Origin: Melioribacteraceae bacterium
GTDB taxonomy: Bacteria > Bacteroidota > Ignavibacteria > Ignavibacteriales > Melioribacteraceae
Length of the DNA: 26,550 nucleotides
Assembly: GCA_015486905.1 (NCBI GenBank)
Contig: WFQV01000515.1
Location: forward strand, 1 to 26,550
Direction: 5' to 3'
The position numbers were made by a program, and so were the translations under genes. Every line of letters begins with the position of its first letter. Position 1 is the stretch's first letter. Positions 17,302 through 23,821 of this stretch are shown in pieces. The notes under the pieces are model-generated. The model worked only from the letters and a program-made list of their open reading frames with translations, did not search any database and was not told where the DNA came from.

Positions 17302-17724
17302 TTAGGCGGGATTAGTTTTTGACCTGTAATCATTCCTTTTATTTAGCGAAATGGTTACCGGTTTAATGTTCTTTCTAGTGAGTTCATCAATCTGCCAAAG
17401 TACTTCCTTGAACTTGGGCATTAAGTCTTCAGGCACTCCTACAAAAAGCGTTACTTTAGTTTGGGAGTATTTTGAACGGCGTGAAGCTAAAAAAGTAAGT
17501 TTGCGTATAAGTTTAGGGTCTTCAAAATCTTTTTCTTCCAAAGTAATCCCGAGGACGTATTTCCTTTTGTACTTACCAATTGCGTCAACTTTGTAAATGC
17601 CTATCGGCTCGGGTTCGGGCAAATACTTTCCGTACTTACGTTGTACGGTCAAGTACCCGTTCCGGTGAAATTGGTTAACCAATTCGTCAACGCACTCTTT
17701 CTCTTTTAATTTGTAAGTACTCAT
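17302..17724 (-). CDS. Unrecognised 140-residue protein, possible PD-(D/E)XK nuclease fold
   Basis: I do not recognise a named family. The protein has a helix (7-22, ECVDELVNQFHRNG), then two strands carrying YKVDAIG (44-50) and YVLGITLEEK (56-65). A long helix (70-83) and a strand TLFVGV (92-97) follow. Asp47 followed 16 residues later by E63-E64-K65 fits the D...ExK pattern of PD-(D/E)XK nucleases in the right secondary-structure order, but this is a weak, short motif and the fold is inference. The product is basic at both ends, as expected for a nucleic-acid binder. It starts one base after the WYL gene, has no evident ribosome site of its own, and is third in the lexA operon, so an SOS-linked role is suggested. 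Confidence 0.6.
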   Translation of the reverse strand: MSTYKLKEKECVDELVNQFHRNGYLTVQRKYGKYLPEPEPIGIYKVDAIGKYKRKYVLGITLEEKDFEDPKLIRKLTFLASRRSKYSQTKVTLFVGVPEDLMPKFKEVLWQIDELTRKNIKPVTISLNKRNDYRSKTNPA

Positions 17725-17725
17725 T

Positions 17726-17974
17726 TTAATTCATCGAATAATAAATCGGAATAATGGGAGAAAATTTTGTGTGTTTTAAAACTTTAATGTTAACAATTTT
17801 TTCATATTCGAACATTCTGATTTCGTTGGAATTATTAACTCTGCCGTAAATAACTTTCTTTCCTTTTTTAGTAGTACTCAGATAATAGGGTTCAAGTGTA
17901 ACGGTGTCAAATCCGTAAACGAATTGTAATTTGTGTCTTTTGACCATTGCTTCAAAAAAAATGTTACTTTTCAT
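17726..17974 (-). CDS. Small stand-alone WYL-like domain protein
   Basis: This 82-residue protein matches the general WYL-domain pattern. It has an N-terminal helix with AMVKRHKLQFVYG (9-21), then TLEPYYLS (26-33) as the usual EPY motif, KVIYGRV in place of the WYL strand (40-46), and EIRMFEYEKIVNIKVL (51-66) as the final strand with its I..V pattern. Typical WYL proteins are longer regulators with an HTH domain that respond to ligands or single-stranded DNA; here no HTH or extra domain is present. A GGAG ribosome site lies in the 10-base gap after lexA, so it is co-translated with lexA. A role as ligand sensor or adaptor for the next gene is inference. Confidence 0.6.
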   Translation of the reverse strand: MKSNIFFEAMVKRHKLQFVYGFDTVTLEPYYLSTTKKGKKVIYGRVNNSNEIRMFEYEKIVNIKVLKHTKFSPIIPIYYSMN

Positions 17975-17984
17975 TGTAACTCCG

Positions 17985-18617
17985 TCAATTGTAGTTTCTA
18001 AATAATCCTACTATTTTCCCTATTATCGTAAAATTTACATTTTTGTTTACACTAATCGGATTGTAATTTTTATTCTCGGGGACCAAGAAAATTTCGTTCT
18101 TTTTCTTTTGAAATCTTTTAAGAGTCGATTCTCCATCTACGAGTGCGACAACAATATCTCCGTTAGTAACATTTTTATCCTGGTGCACCAACACAATATC
18201 GTTCTCAAGAATTCCGGCTTCCACCATACTATCTCCGCGTACTTTAAGTGCAAAAAGGTTGTTTGCAATTCCGAGGAAATGACGGTCAATTTTAATTGTT
18301 CCTTCAACGTTTTCTTCTGCCAGAACGGGGTAGCCGGCTGCAACTCGTCCCACGAGAGGAATTTCAATTAAATTTTCTTCTTCGGGATGCGGCGAATAAT
18401 TTTTATTTACAACTGTCATTGCACGGCTGGAATTGCTTTCAACGTTTAGATAGCCTTTTTTTACCAAAGCGTCAATATGCCTTTTAACGCCGAATGTGCT
18501 TGCAATCTCGAAATGTACGCCAATCTCGCGGTAAGTCGGCGGGTAACCATTATCCTCAATGTAATCGAGAATAAAGTCTAAAATTTGTTTTTGTCTTTCA
18601 GTTAATCCTTTGCTCAT
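17985..18617 (-). CDS. lexA: LexA repressor (SOS regulator)
   Basis: LexA represses DNA-damage genes and self-cleaves when bound to RecA filaments. From the ATG at 18617 it has 210 residues; a TTG at 18629 would add four. The N-terminal winged helix covers 1-70, with PPTYREIGVHFEIASTFGVK containing the recognition helix. The cleavage site is Ala94-Gly95 (VAAGYP). The catalytic pair is Ser130 in GDSMVEAG and Lys167 in STLKRF, so the protease is intact. The recognition helix differs from E. coli (SPNAAEEHL there, STFGVKRHI here), consistent with a different operator. It heads a three-gene operon and has a palindrome over its own -10 box. Confidence 0.96.
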   Translation of the reverse strand: MSKGLTERQKQILDFILDYIEDNGYPPTYREIGVHFEIASTFGVKRHIDALVKKGYLNVESNSSRAMTVVNKNYSPHPEEENLIEIPLVGRVAAGYPVLAEENVEGTIKIDRHFLGIANNLFALKVRGDSMVEAGILENDIVLVHQDKNVTNGDIVVALVDGESTLKRFQKKKNEIFLVPENKNYNPISVNKNVNFTIIGKIVGLFRNYN

Positions 18618-18629
18618 AATAGTGCTCAA

Positions 18630-18655
18630 TTGTTTACTACAAATATAGTGAACAA
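18630..18655. promoter_or_regulatory. Candidate LexA operator (26-base palindrome)
   Basis: Arms TTGTTCACTA and TAGTAAACAA (read on the minus strand) flank six bases, with one mismatch between the arms. The site spans the lexA -10 element and lies 13 bases upstream of the ATG, the position expected for autorepression. A further half-site TAGTGAA lies at 18671-18677, just upstream of the -35. The motif is unlike the operators I recall from Proteobacteria (CTGT-N8-ACAG) or Gram-positives (GAAC-N4-GTTC). Confidence 0.75.
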
Positions 18656-18670
18656 AAAGGCACTTGTCAA
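18642..18670 (-). promoter_or_regulatory. lexA promoter
   Basis: A perfect TTGACA (18670-18665), a 17-base spacer and TATATT (18647-18642) form a near-consensus sigma-70-type promoter. The -10 is also read as TATATTTG, matching the TAnnTTTG form known from Bacteroidetes. The -10 lies inside the palindromic operator, so repressor binding would block polymerase. Confidence 0.8.
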
Positions 18671-18680
18671 TAGTGAATGC

Positions 18681-18709
18681 AAAAAAAAGGTCGCCATAAG
18701 GCGACCTTT
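18681..18709 (-). terminator. Intrinsic terminator of gdhA
   Basis: On the minus strand AAAGGTCGCC and GGCGACCTTT pair in a 10-base stem with a 4-base loop, followed by eight Ts (18688-18681). It begins 24 bases after the gdhA stop and ends before the lexA promoter, isolating the two units. Confidence 0.93.
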
Positions 18710-18732
18710 CAAAACCGGTTTATGTTTAATAA

Positions 18733-20094
18733 TTAAACAATACCTTGATCCATCATTGCATTTGCAACTTTCAAGAAACCACCGATGTTTGCACCGTTAA
18801 CATAGTTACCTGGTGTGCCATAGTCTTCGGAAGCATCAACGCAAGTTTTGTGAATGCTCTTCATAATGTTGTGAAGTTTTGCGTCAACTTCTTCTCTTGT
18901 CCAGCTGTAACGCATGCTGTTTTGAGACATTTCAAGACCTGAAACTGCTACACCGCCAGCGTTTGCTGCTTTTCCGGGACCGTAAAGAATTCCTGCATCC
19001 AAGAATACATTAACTCCTTCGATCGTCGTAGGCATATTTGCACCTTCCGTAACAGTAATAACGCCGTTAGCAACCAAATGTTGAGCGTCTTTTTCGTTGA
19101 TTTCATTTTGAGTTGCACTTGGGAATGCGCAGTCAGCTTTGTGATTCCACAGCGGATTGTAATCCAAGTTAGAATCCCTTGGAGTGTAAACAGCATTGGG
19201 ATATTTCTCGGCGTATTCTTTAATTCTTCCTCTCTTAACGTTCTTAAGTTCCATAACATAAGCTAATTTCTCTGCGTCGATTCCTTCTTCGTCGTAAATG
19301 TAGCCGCTGGAATCGGAAAGAGTAACAACTTTACCGCCTAATTGATTGATTTTTTCGACGGTATATTGTGCAACGTTACCGCTACCGGAAACGAGGCAGG
19401 TTTTACCTTCCAACGTTTCGCCGCGAGTAGAAAGCATTTCGCTTGCAAAGTAAACCGAACCGTAACCTGTTGCTTCGGGTCTGATTAAAGAGCCTCCCCA
19501 ACTCAAGCCTTTGCCGGTAAGGACACCGGTAAATTCGTTGCGCAGCCTTTTGTACTGACCGAATAAGAATCCGATTTCTCTTCCGCCCACGCCGATATCG
19601 CCGGCTGGTACATCTGTGTCGGGACCGATGTGACGGAACAGTTCCGTCATAAACGATTGGCAAAATCTCATTACTTCGGCATCGCTTTTGCCTTTGGGAT
19701 CAAAATCCGACCCGCCTTTACCGCCGCCCATAGGCAAGGTGGTAAGACTGTTCTTGAATACCTGCTCGAAAGCTAAGAATTTCAAGATTCCGAGATTTAC
19801 CGACGGATGAAAACGAAGCCCGCCTTTGTAAGGACCAATTGCGGAATTCATTTCAATTCTGTAACCGCGGTTGATTTGAATTTCACCCTTGTCATCTACC
19901 CAAGGTACTCTGAACATAAGGACTCTTTCAGGTTCAACAATTCTCTCGACTATCTTAGCTTGTCGGTACTCAGGATGTTTTTCCAATACCAATTCAAGCG
20001 AATTTACTACTTCGTAAACCGCCTGATGAAATTCCGGTTGATCCGGATTCTTTGCCTTAACTTCCTTCATTAAGTTTTCTACGAATTCAGACAT
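18733..20094 (-). CDS. gdhA: Glutamate dehydrogenase
   Basis: GdhA interconverts glutamate with 2-oxoglutarate plus ammonia. The 453 residues fit the hexameric bacterial type. PMGGGKGGSD (121-130) includes catalytic K126 and PAGDIGVGGRE (163-173) includes D166. The dinucleotide fold starts at CLVSGSGNVAQ (233-243). The loop after it and the length favour an NADP-linked, assimilatory enzyme, but coenzyme choice cannot be proven from sequence. The ATG has GGAG seven bases upstream. It is a single-gene unit: promoter-like boxes lie upstream and a strong terminator lies downstream. Confidence 0.95.
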   Translation of the reverse strand: MSEFVENLMKEVKAKNPDQPEFHQAVYEVVNSLELVLEKHPEYRQAKIVERIVEPERVLMFRVPWVDDKGEIQINRGYRIEMNSAIGPYKGGLRFHPSVNLGILKFLAFEQVFKNSLTTLPMGGGKGGSDFDPKGKSDAEVMRFCQSFMTELFRHIGPDTDVPAGDIGVGGREIGFLFGQYKRLRNEFTGVLTGKGLSWGGSLIRPEATGYGSVYFASEMLSTRGETLEGKTCLVSGSGNVAQYTVEKINQLGGKVVTLSDSSGYIYDEEGIDAEKLAYVMELKNVKRGRIKEYAEKYPNAVYTPRDSNLDYNPLWNHKADCAFPSATQNEINEKDAQHLVANGVITVTEGANMPTTIEGVNVFLDAGILYGPGKAANAGGVAVSGLEMSQNSMRYSWTREEVDAKLHNIMKSIHKTCVDASEDYGTPGNYVNGANIGGFLKVANAMMDQGIV

Positions 20095-20415
20095 AGTAAC
20101 TCCATTCTGATTTGTGATACATCGTTAATTAATACAACATTCCTTCTGTAGGAAAATTTATATTTGAAGGCGTTCATTCGTAAACGAACAAAAAATTCAT
20201 GCCCTCGAACCATTAAAACTTTATCTAAAATAATATTATTTCCTTTCTTATTCACCGAGACGTTGCCTCAGTAACTTAATCAAAAATATTTATTTCAATA
20301 CTTCCAAAATATATGGTTAAATTTTTCTACGCAAGAAAAAAATTTATTTTAATAAAATTATTTTACACTTTAATTAAGTAACTTTTTCCACTACAATTTG
20401 CAAATTTTTCTTTCT
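20095..20415. other. Intergenic gap between mlaE-like gene and gdhA
   Basis: This is 321 bases of AT-rich DNA with no convincing gene on either strand. It contains the gdhA leader and candidate promoter (below), a perfect 12-base palindrome AATTTGCAAATT (20395-20406) just past the permease stop, and the segment GAGACGTTGC (20257-20266), which resembles one arm of a dispersed palindrome I recall from other genomes. I saw no T-tract hairpin for the permease gene. Confidence 0.6.
20157..20188 (-). promoter_or_regulatory. Candidate gdhA promoter with overlapping palindrome
   Basis: On the minus strand TTTACG (20184-20179), a 16-base spacer and TATAAA (20162-20157) form a weak promoter match, about 63 bases before the gdhA ATG. 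A 12-base near-palindrome TTCGTAAACGAA (20177-20188) covers the -35, and outer GTTC/GAAC arms extend it to 20172-20189. It could be an operator for nitrogen or carbon control; this is inference. Confidence 0.35.
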
Positions 20416-21186
20416 TTAAAAAGCCAGCATCCAGAGCAGGTAATCAAATATTAAAATCATTGCCGAAGTAAGAACGAAAGAACGAATAGTTGAAAGTCCT
20501 ACTCCTTCCGCACCGCCTTTGGTTCTAAATCCGATATGACAACCAAGCAGGGAAGTTACCGCACCAAAGACTAAGCCCTTCAGCATCCCAAAACTAAAAT
20601 CGCCAAATGAAAAAAACCTTTTTACGGAATCAAAAAATACCGTGAACGAAACGTTGAGAAAATAGTTCGAGATAAAATAAGCTCCGATGATGGCAATTAC
20701 ATCGGCAAAAATAATCAGAATAGGCATCATTAAAGAAGCCGCTAAAACTCTGGGCATAGCTAAAAATCTTACCGGGTCTATCCCCATTACTTCCAAAGCT
20801 TCAATTTGCTCTGTGACTTTCATTGAGCCCAACTCAGCCGCAATTGACGCACCTACCCTGCCGGCAATTACAATTCCCGTTAGGACAGGTCCCAATTCCG
20901 TAATGATAGCACGGCTTGTAGCTGTTCCCAAAAAACTCAAAGGCGCTACTCCTTTTAATTGATAAGCCGCTTGCCAAGCCGCAACGGCACCGGTGAACAC
21001 TGCAATAACCGTCACCAACGGCAGCGAGTTTACGCCGATGTGTTCCATCTGTTGCAATACTAATTTTCTGTTCTTGTAAACCTTTGGCAAAAACCCGACC
21101 ACCTCGGCAAAAAGAATTGAGATTTGCCCGAACTCTTCCAGAAAGTTCAAAGTCTTTTCACCGATTACAGCAACAAACTTTTTCAT
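20416..21186 (-). CDS. mlaE: MlaE/TTG2-family ABC transporter permease
   Basis: MlaE-family permeases move phospholipids between the inner and outer membranes as part of an MlaFEDB-like complex. The 256-residue protein has the family core: GVNSLPLVTVIAVFTGAV (51-68), the SFLGTATSRAIITELGPVLT segment and EQIEALEVMGIDPVRFL. About five hydrophobic segments are visible, ending in a C-terminal one (SFVLTSAMILIFDYLLWML). The partner ATPase (MlaF) and the MCE substrate-binding protein (MlaD) usually follow, but here the gene ends in a long gap before gdhA, so they must be elsewhere. No clear ribosome site precedes the ATG. The start lies divergent from the ilvE leader, with about 150 bases between them. 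Confidence 0.9.
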   Translation of the reverse strand: MKKFVAVIGEKTLNFLEEFGQISILFAEVVGFLPKVYKNRKLVLQQMEHIGVNSLPLVTVIAVFTGAVAAWQAAYQLKGVAPLSFLGTATSRAIITELGPVLTGIVIAGRVGASIAAELGSMKVTEQIEALEVMGIDPVRFLAMPRVLAASLMMPILIIFADVIAIIGAYFISNYFLNVSFTVFFDSVKRFFSFGDFSFGMLKGLVFGAVTSLLGCHIGFRTKGGAEGVGLSTIRSFVLTSAMILIFDYLLWMLAF

Positions 21187-21278
21187 TCAATTATTAATCT
21201 TAATAGTACGACTTTTGAACGTTAGTTTAATTTATTCAAATAGAGATTTAAAATTAAAAAATTTACACACAAAAAAAA

Positions 21279-21307
21279 TTTAGAAATTATTTAATAAATT
21301 TTATATT
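21279..21307 (+). promoter_or_regulatory. Candidate promoter of the ilvE leader
   Basis: TTTAGA (21279-21284, four of six to the -35 consensus), a 17-base spacer and TATATT (21302-21307) precede the leader peptide start by 32 bases. That would place transcription start near 21314-21320 and leave a short 5' leader, as attenuators require. Confidence 0.5.
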
Positions 21308-21339
21308 TTGCGATACGTTAGTTAAACAAACAAGGAAAA

Positions 21340-21381
21340 ATGACTTTTAACATCATCAACATACTACTAATTATTGTGTAA
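21340..21381 (+). CDS. Branched-chain leader peptide of the ilvE attenuator
   Basis: A 13-codon frame reads MTFNIINILLIIV and stops with TAA. Eight of the 13 residues are branched-chain: five Ile, two Leu (both CTA) and one Val, the last six sense codons being all branched-chain. AAGGA lies 3 bases before the ATG, close but usable. It ends 12 bases before the start of the terminator hairpin. The composition matches the control-codon logic of ilv and leu leader peptides in Proteobacteria, where charged-tRNA shortage stalls the ribosome. Too short for standard gene finders, and not detectable by homology. Its regulatory role is inferred from composition and position. Confidence 0.85.
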   Translation: MTFNIINILLIIV

Positions 21382-21382
21382 A

Positions 21383-21426
21383 GCTTTTTGCTTAAAAGCC
21401 CAGTATTATTATGCTGGGCTTTTTTT
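21383..21426 (+). promoter_or_regulatory. ilvE transcription attenuator (terminator with competing hairpin)
   Basis: The terminator stem pairs 21394-21403 (AAAAGCCCAG) with 21414-21423 (CTGGGCTTTT), extended by three weaker pairs around a 4-base loop, and runs into seven Ts (21420-21426). A competing hairpin pairs GCTTTT (21383-21388) with AAAAGC (21394-21399), using the 5' arm of the terminator. A ribosome at the leader stop codon would cover 21383-21388 and favour the terminator. One stalled on the Ile/Leu codons would leave it free to block the terminator. The terminator ends 25 bases before the ilvE ATG. The terminator is clear; the antiterminator is a weak, inferred pairing. Confidence 0.8.
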
Positions 21427-21451
21427 ATTGAATAAAAGGAAAGGTGAAACT

Positions 21452-22522
21452 ATGTTAGACATTACTTATGAAATCAAAGACGATTTAAAAAATGTCGAAC
21501 TCCCCGAGAACTTGGTGTTCGGCAGAATATTTGCACCACACATTTTCGAGATGGATTACGACGAAGCTTTAGGCGGATGGCATAACCCGCGAATTAAAGA
21601 ATTTGAAGATTTAAGGTTATCCCCCGCGGCACTGGTACTACATTACGGGCAGGCAATTTTCGAAGGACTAAAAGCATACAAACAAACGGACGGGAAAGTT
21701 GTTCTCTTCCGCCCAAAAGAAAATATGAAAAGAATGAATGCTTCGGCTAGAAGATTGTGTATGCCAGAGTTCGACGAAGAATTCGTACTCGACGCAATGA
21801 AAAAATTAATCAATCTCGACAAAGATTGGATCCCCACCAAACCGGGACACTCGCTTTACGTAAGACCATTAATGATTGCAACGGATCCTGTTCTCGGCGT
21901 TCGACCAGCTAACAATTACAAATTGTTGATTATGCTTAGCCCCGTAGGTCCGTATTACCCAGAAGGCTTCAAGCCCGTTCCTATAATGGCTACCGATGAG
22001 TACGTCCGTGCAGTAAGGAAAGGAATGGGAAATTGCAAAGCGGCAGGTAATTACGCAGGTAGTCTTTTGGCTCAAAAGAAAGCCATTGCGGAAGGTTACA
22101 CGCAAGTGCTTTGGCTCGATGCAATTGAACTTAAATACATTGAGGAAGTCGGTACAATGAACATCTTCGTCCGCTTCGACGACGAAGTTGCAACTCCGGC
22201 TTTAAGCGGTTCAATTCTTCCGGGTGTTACAAGAAAATCCGTTATTACAATATTGAACGACTGGGGTTACAAAGTTACCGAAAGAAAAATCGCAATGCAG
22301 GAAGTAATTGACCGATACAACGACAAATCGTTGTTAGAGGTCTTTGGTGCAGGAACGGCAGCTGTAATTGCCGCTGTAAGCAAATTGAAATATCACGACA
22401 CTGTATTGAAATTCTCCGAGGAAGAACCAGGCGAATTATCAGCCAAACTTTACAATGAAATAACGGGAATTCAGTACGGTAGAATCGAAGACCGCTATGG
22501 CTGGATTACTTACGTGGAATAA
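21452..22522 (+). CDS. ilvE: Branched-chain amino acid aminotransferase
   Basis: IlvE is a PLP enzyme for the last step of Ile, Leu and Val synthesis, or the first step of their breakdown. I chose the ATG at 21452 (MLDITYEI), with AAGGTG five bases upstream. A longer frame to 21374 would translate through the terminator hairpin and is unlikely. The 356 residues are typical of the larger class II bacterial/eukaryotic type. Key segments are LHYGQAIFEGLKAY (64-77), RPKENMKRMN (88-97), and K196 in GNCKAAGNYAGSLLAQKKA (Schiff-base lysine). QVLWLD (218-223) and GSILPGVTRKSV (253-264) follow. The attenuator upstream implies branched-chain feedback and a biosynthetic role. Confidence 0.96.
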   Translation: MLDITYEIKDDLKNVELPENLVFGRIFAPHIFEMDYDEALGGWHNPRIKEFEDLRLSPAALVLHYGQAIFEGLKAYKQTDGKVVLFRPKENMKRMNASARRLCMPEFDEEFVLDAMKKLINLDKDWIPTKPGHSLYVRPLMIATDPVLGVRPANNYKLLIMLSPVGPYYPEGFKPVPIMATDEYVRAVRKGMGNCKAAGNYAGSLLAQKKAIAEGYTQVLWLDAIELKYIEEVGTMNIFVRFDDEVATPALSGSILPGVTRKSVITILNDWGYKVTERKIAMQEVIDRYNDKSLLEVFGAGTAAVIAAVSKLKYHDTVLKFSEEEPGELSAKLYNEITGIQYGRIEDRYGWITYVE

Positions 22523-22564
22523 TTAACTAATAAAGTCATTCGAGATTTTCTTTAATAAACTTTC

Positions 22565-22593
22565 GTAGGGGACGCAAATTTTGCGTCCCTTAC
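22565..22593. repeat. Long hairpin between convergent ilvE and phosphoesterase genes
   Basis: Bases 22565-22577 pair with 22581-22593 in a 13-base stem with one G-T pair and a 3-base loop; the core is GGGACGCA/TGCGTCCC. There is no T-tract on either side, so it is not a classic intrinsic terminator, though it may still end transcripts of the two converging genes. From memory, similar GTAGGGG...CCCCTAC hairpins are dispersed in Bacteroidetes and cyanobacteria, suggesting a REP-like element. Confidence 0.65.
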
Positions 22594-22669
22594 AGTTGTT
22601 ACAGATTTTAACCCCTATACCATTCTAAGTTTTCTGTGATTAAATTACTTTAATAATTAACTTCAATAC

Positions 22670-23821
22670 CTACGCATTAAATGTCAAATTAATTTCCACA
22701 ATCTCGGAATGACTACCGGTTCTAATAGGAGGTCCCCAACCGCCGACACCACAACTAATATAATACTGCGTTTCCCCTTTTTTCAAATACCCCCAGCTTT
22801 TCTCATAAATTGCTTTGGTAAGGAAATTAAAAGGCCAAAGCTGACCGTGATGTGTATGTCCCGAAAGTTGTAAATCTACTCCGTTTGCCTCGGCTTGCTC
22901 CAAGTAAAAAGGCTGATGGTCAAGCAAAATAATAGGAAGGGATTTGTCTATTCCGCTTAATATTTCGGAAAGTTCTTTTCTCCTTTGATGTGCAAATTGC
23001 ACCTTTGCCAAATCTTCTCTACCGGCGATGTAAAAACTTTCGTTTATTAAAACCGCTTCGTCGCTTAAAATATTGAGCCCTTTTTCTTTTAAGTATTTTT
23101 TCGAATCCTCAACTCCTGCAATGTATTCGTGATTTCCTGTTACGGAATAAACTCCGTATTTAGCCGAAAACCTTTTTAGTTCCTCACCCATATTACTCTC
23201 TATTACCGGCGCAATGTCCTCATCAATAATATCACCGGGAATTAAAATAATATCCGGATTAAGTTTATTAATTTGCTTAACTATTTTTGCCAGAAATCTT
23301 TTCCCGTAAATTGTACCGAGGTGAACATCCGAAACCATCGCTATTTTGAGATTCTGCATCGGAGAGTGTTTTTTAACACTCAGATTCAACGACTTTAATT
23401 TCGGACTGCGGGCGTTAACAAATCCCAGAAAAGTTACTAACAAAGCAAGCGGTAATACGAAATAAGTTACAAGGATATTTTTGCAATTCGTACAAATATT
23501 TTGGGGGAATATTCCAAGCAAACCGTTGAACAAATTTAGGAAATCCAAAAACAGAAGTTGTAAAAAGACGTAAACCATTACGCCCCAGTAAAATGCTCCA
23601 ATCCAAATCAGAGTTGAAGAAATTATATTAACGCCGAGCCTCTCGATGAATCTTCCAATAATAAAAACGTATGTCAGGATAATGACAGAGCCGATTAAAA
23701 CGGGGCGTAAACTCGATTCCGGCGGGATGACCTTCAACCCGTGGTAAAGAATGTAAAAATTTATTCCGCCGAGAGTAATAACTACAATTGTAAGAAATAT
23801 TAAAAATACTCTAAGTTTCAT
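22670..23821 (-). CDS. Membrane-anchored metallophosphoesterase (YaeI-like)
   Basis: The protein has about four membrane segments in residues 1-135, then a calcineurin-like phosphoesterase domain facing one side of the membrane. All metal motifs are present: SDVH (164-167), GD (196-197), GNHE (229-232), DH (301-302) and GHTHHGQ (321-327). Residues are numbered from the ATG at 23821 (383 residues), which overlaps glgA by 11 bases. A frame to 23851 adds 10 unlikely residues. The layout matches YaeI/YkoQ-like phosphodiesterases. Chlamydial LpxG (UDP-diacylglucosamine hydrolase) belongs to this kind of protein, so a lipid A role is conceivable. The substrate is unknown. Confidence 0.85.
   Translation of the reverse strand: MKLRVFLIFLTIVVITLGGINFYILYHGLKVIPPESSLRPVLIGSVIILTYVFIIGRFIERLGVNIISSTLIWIGAFYWGVMVYVFLQLLFLDFLNLFNGLLGIFPQNICTNCKNILVTYFVLPLALLVTFLGFVNARSPKLKSLNLSVKKHSPMQNLKIAMVSDVHLGTIYGKRFLAKIVKQINKLNPDIILIPGDIIDEDIAPVIESNMGEELKRFSAKYGVYSVTGNHEYIAGVEDSKKYLKEKGLNILSDEAVLINESFYIAGREDLAKVQFAHQRRKELSEILSGIDKSLPIILLDHQPFYLEQAEANGVDLQLSGHTHHGQLWPFNFLTKAIYEKSWGYLKKGETQYYISCGVGGWGPPIRTGSHSEIVEINLTFNA

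Noticed and set aside
20395..20406. Palindrome AATTTGCAAATT as a terminator for the mlaE-like gene
   Set aside because: It is AT-only apart from the central GC, has no loop and no T-tract.
21374..21451. N-terminal extension of ilvE by 26 codons
   Set aside because: It would translate the terminator hairpin and overlap the leader peptide stop; the ATG at 21452 has a good ribosome site.
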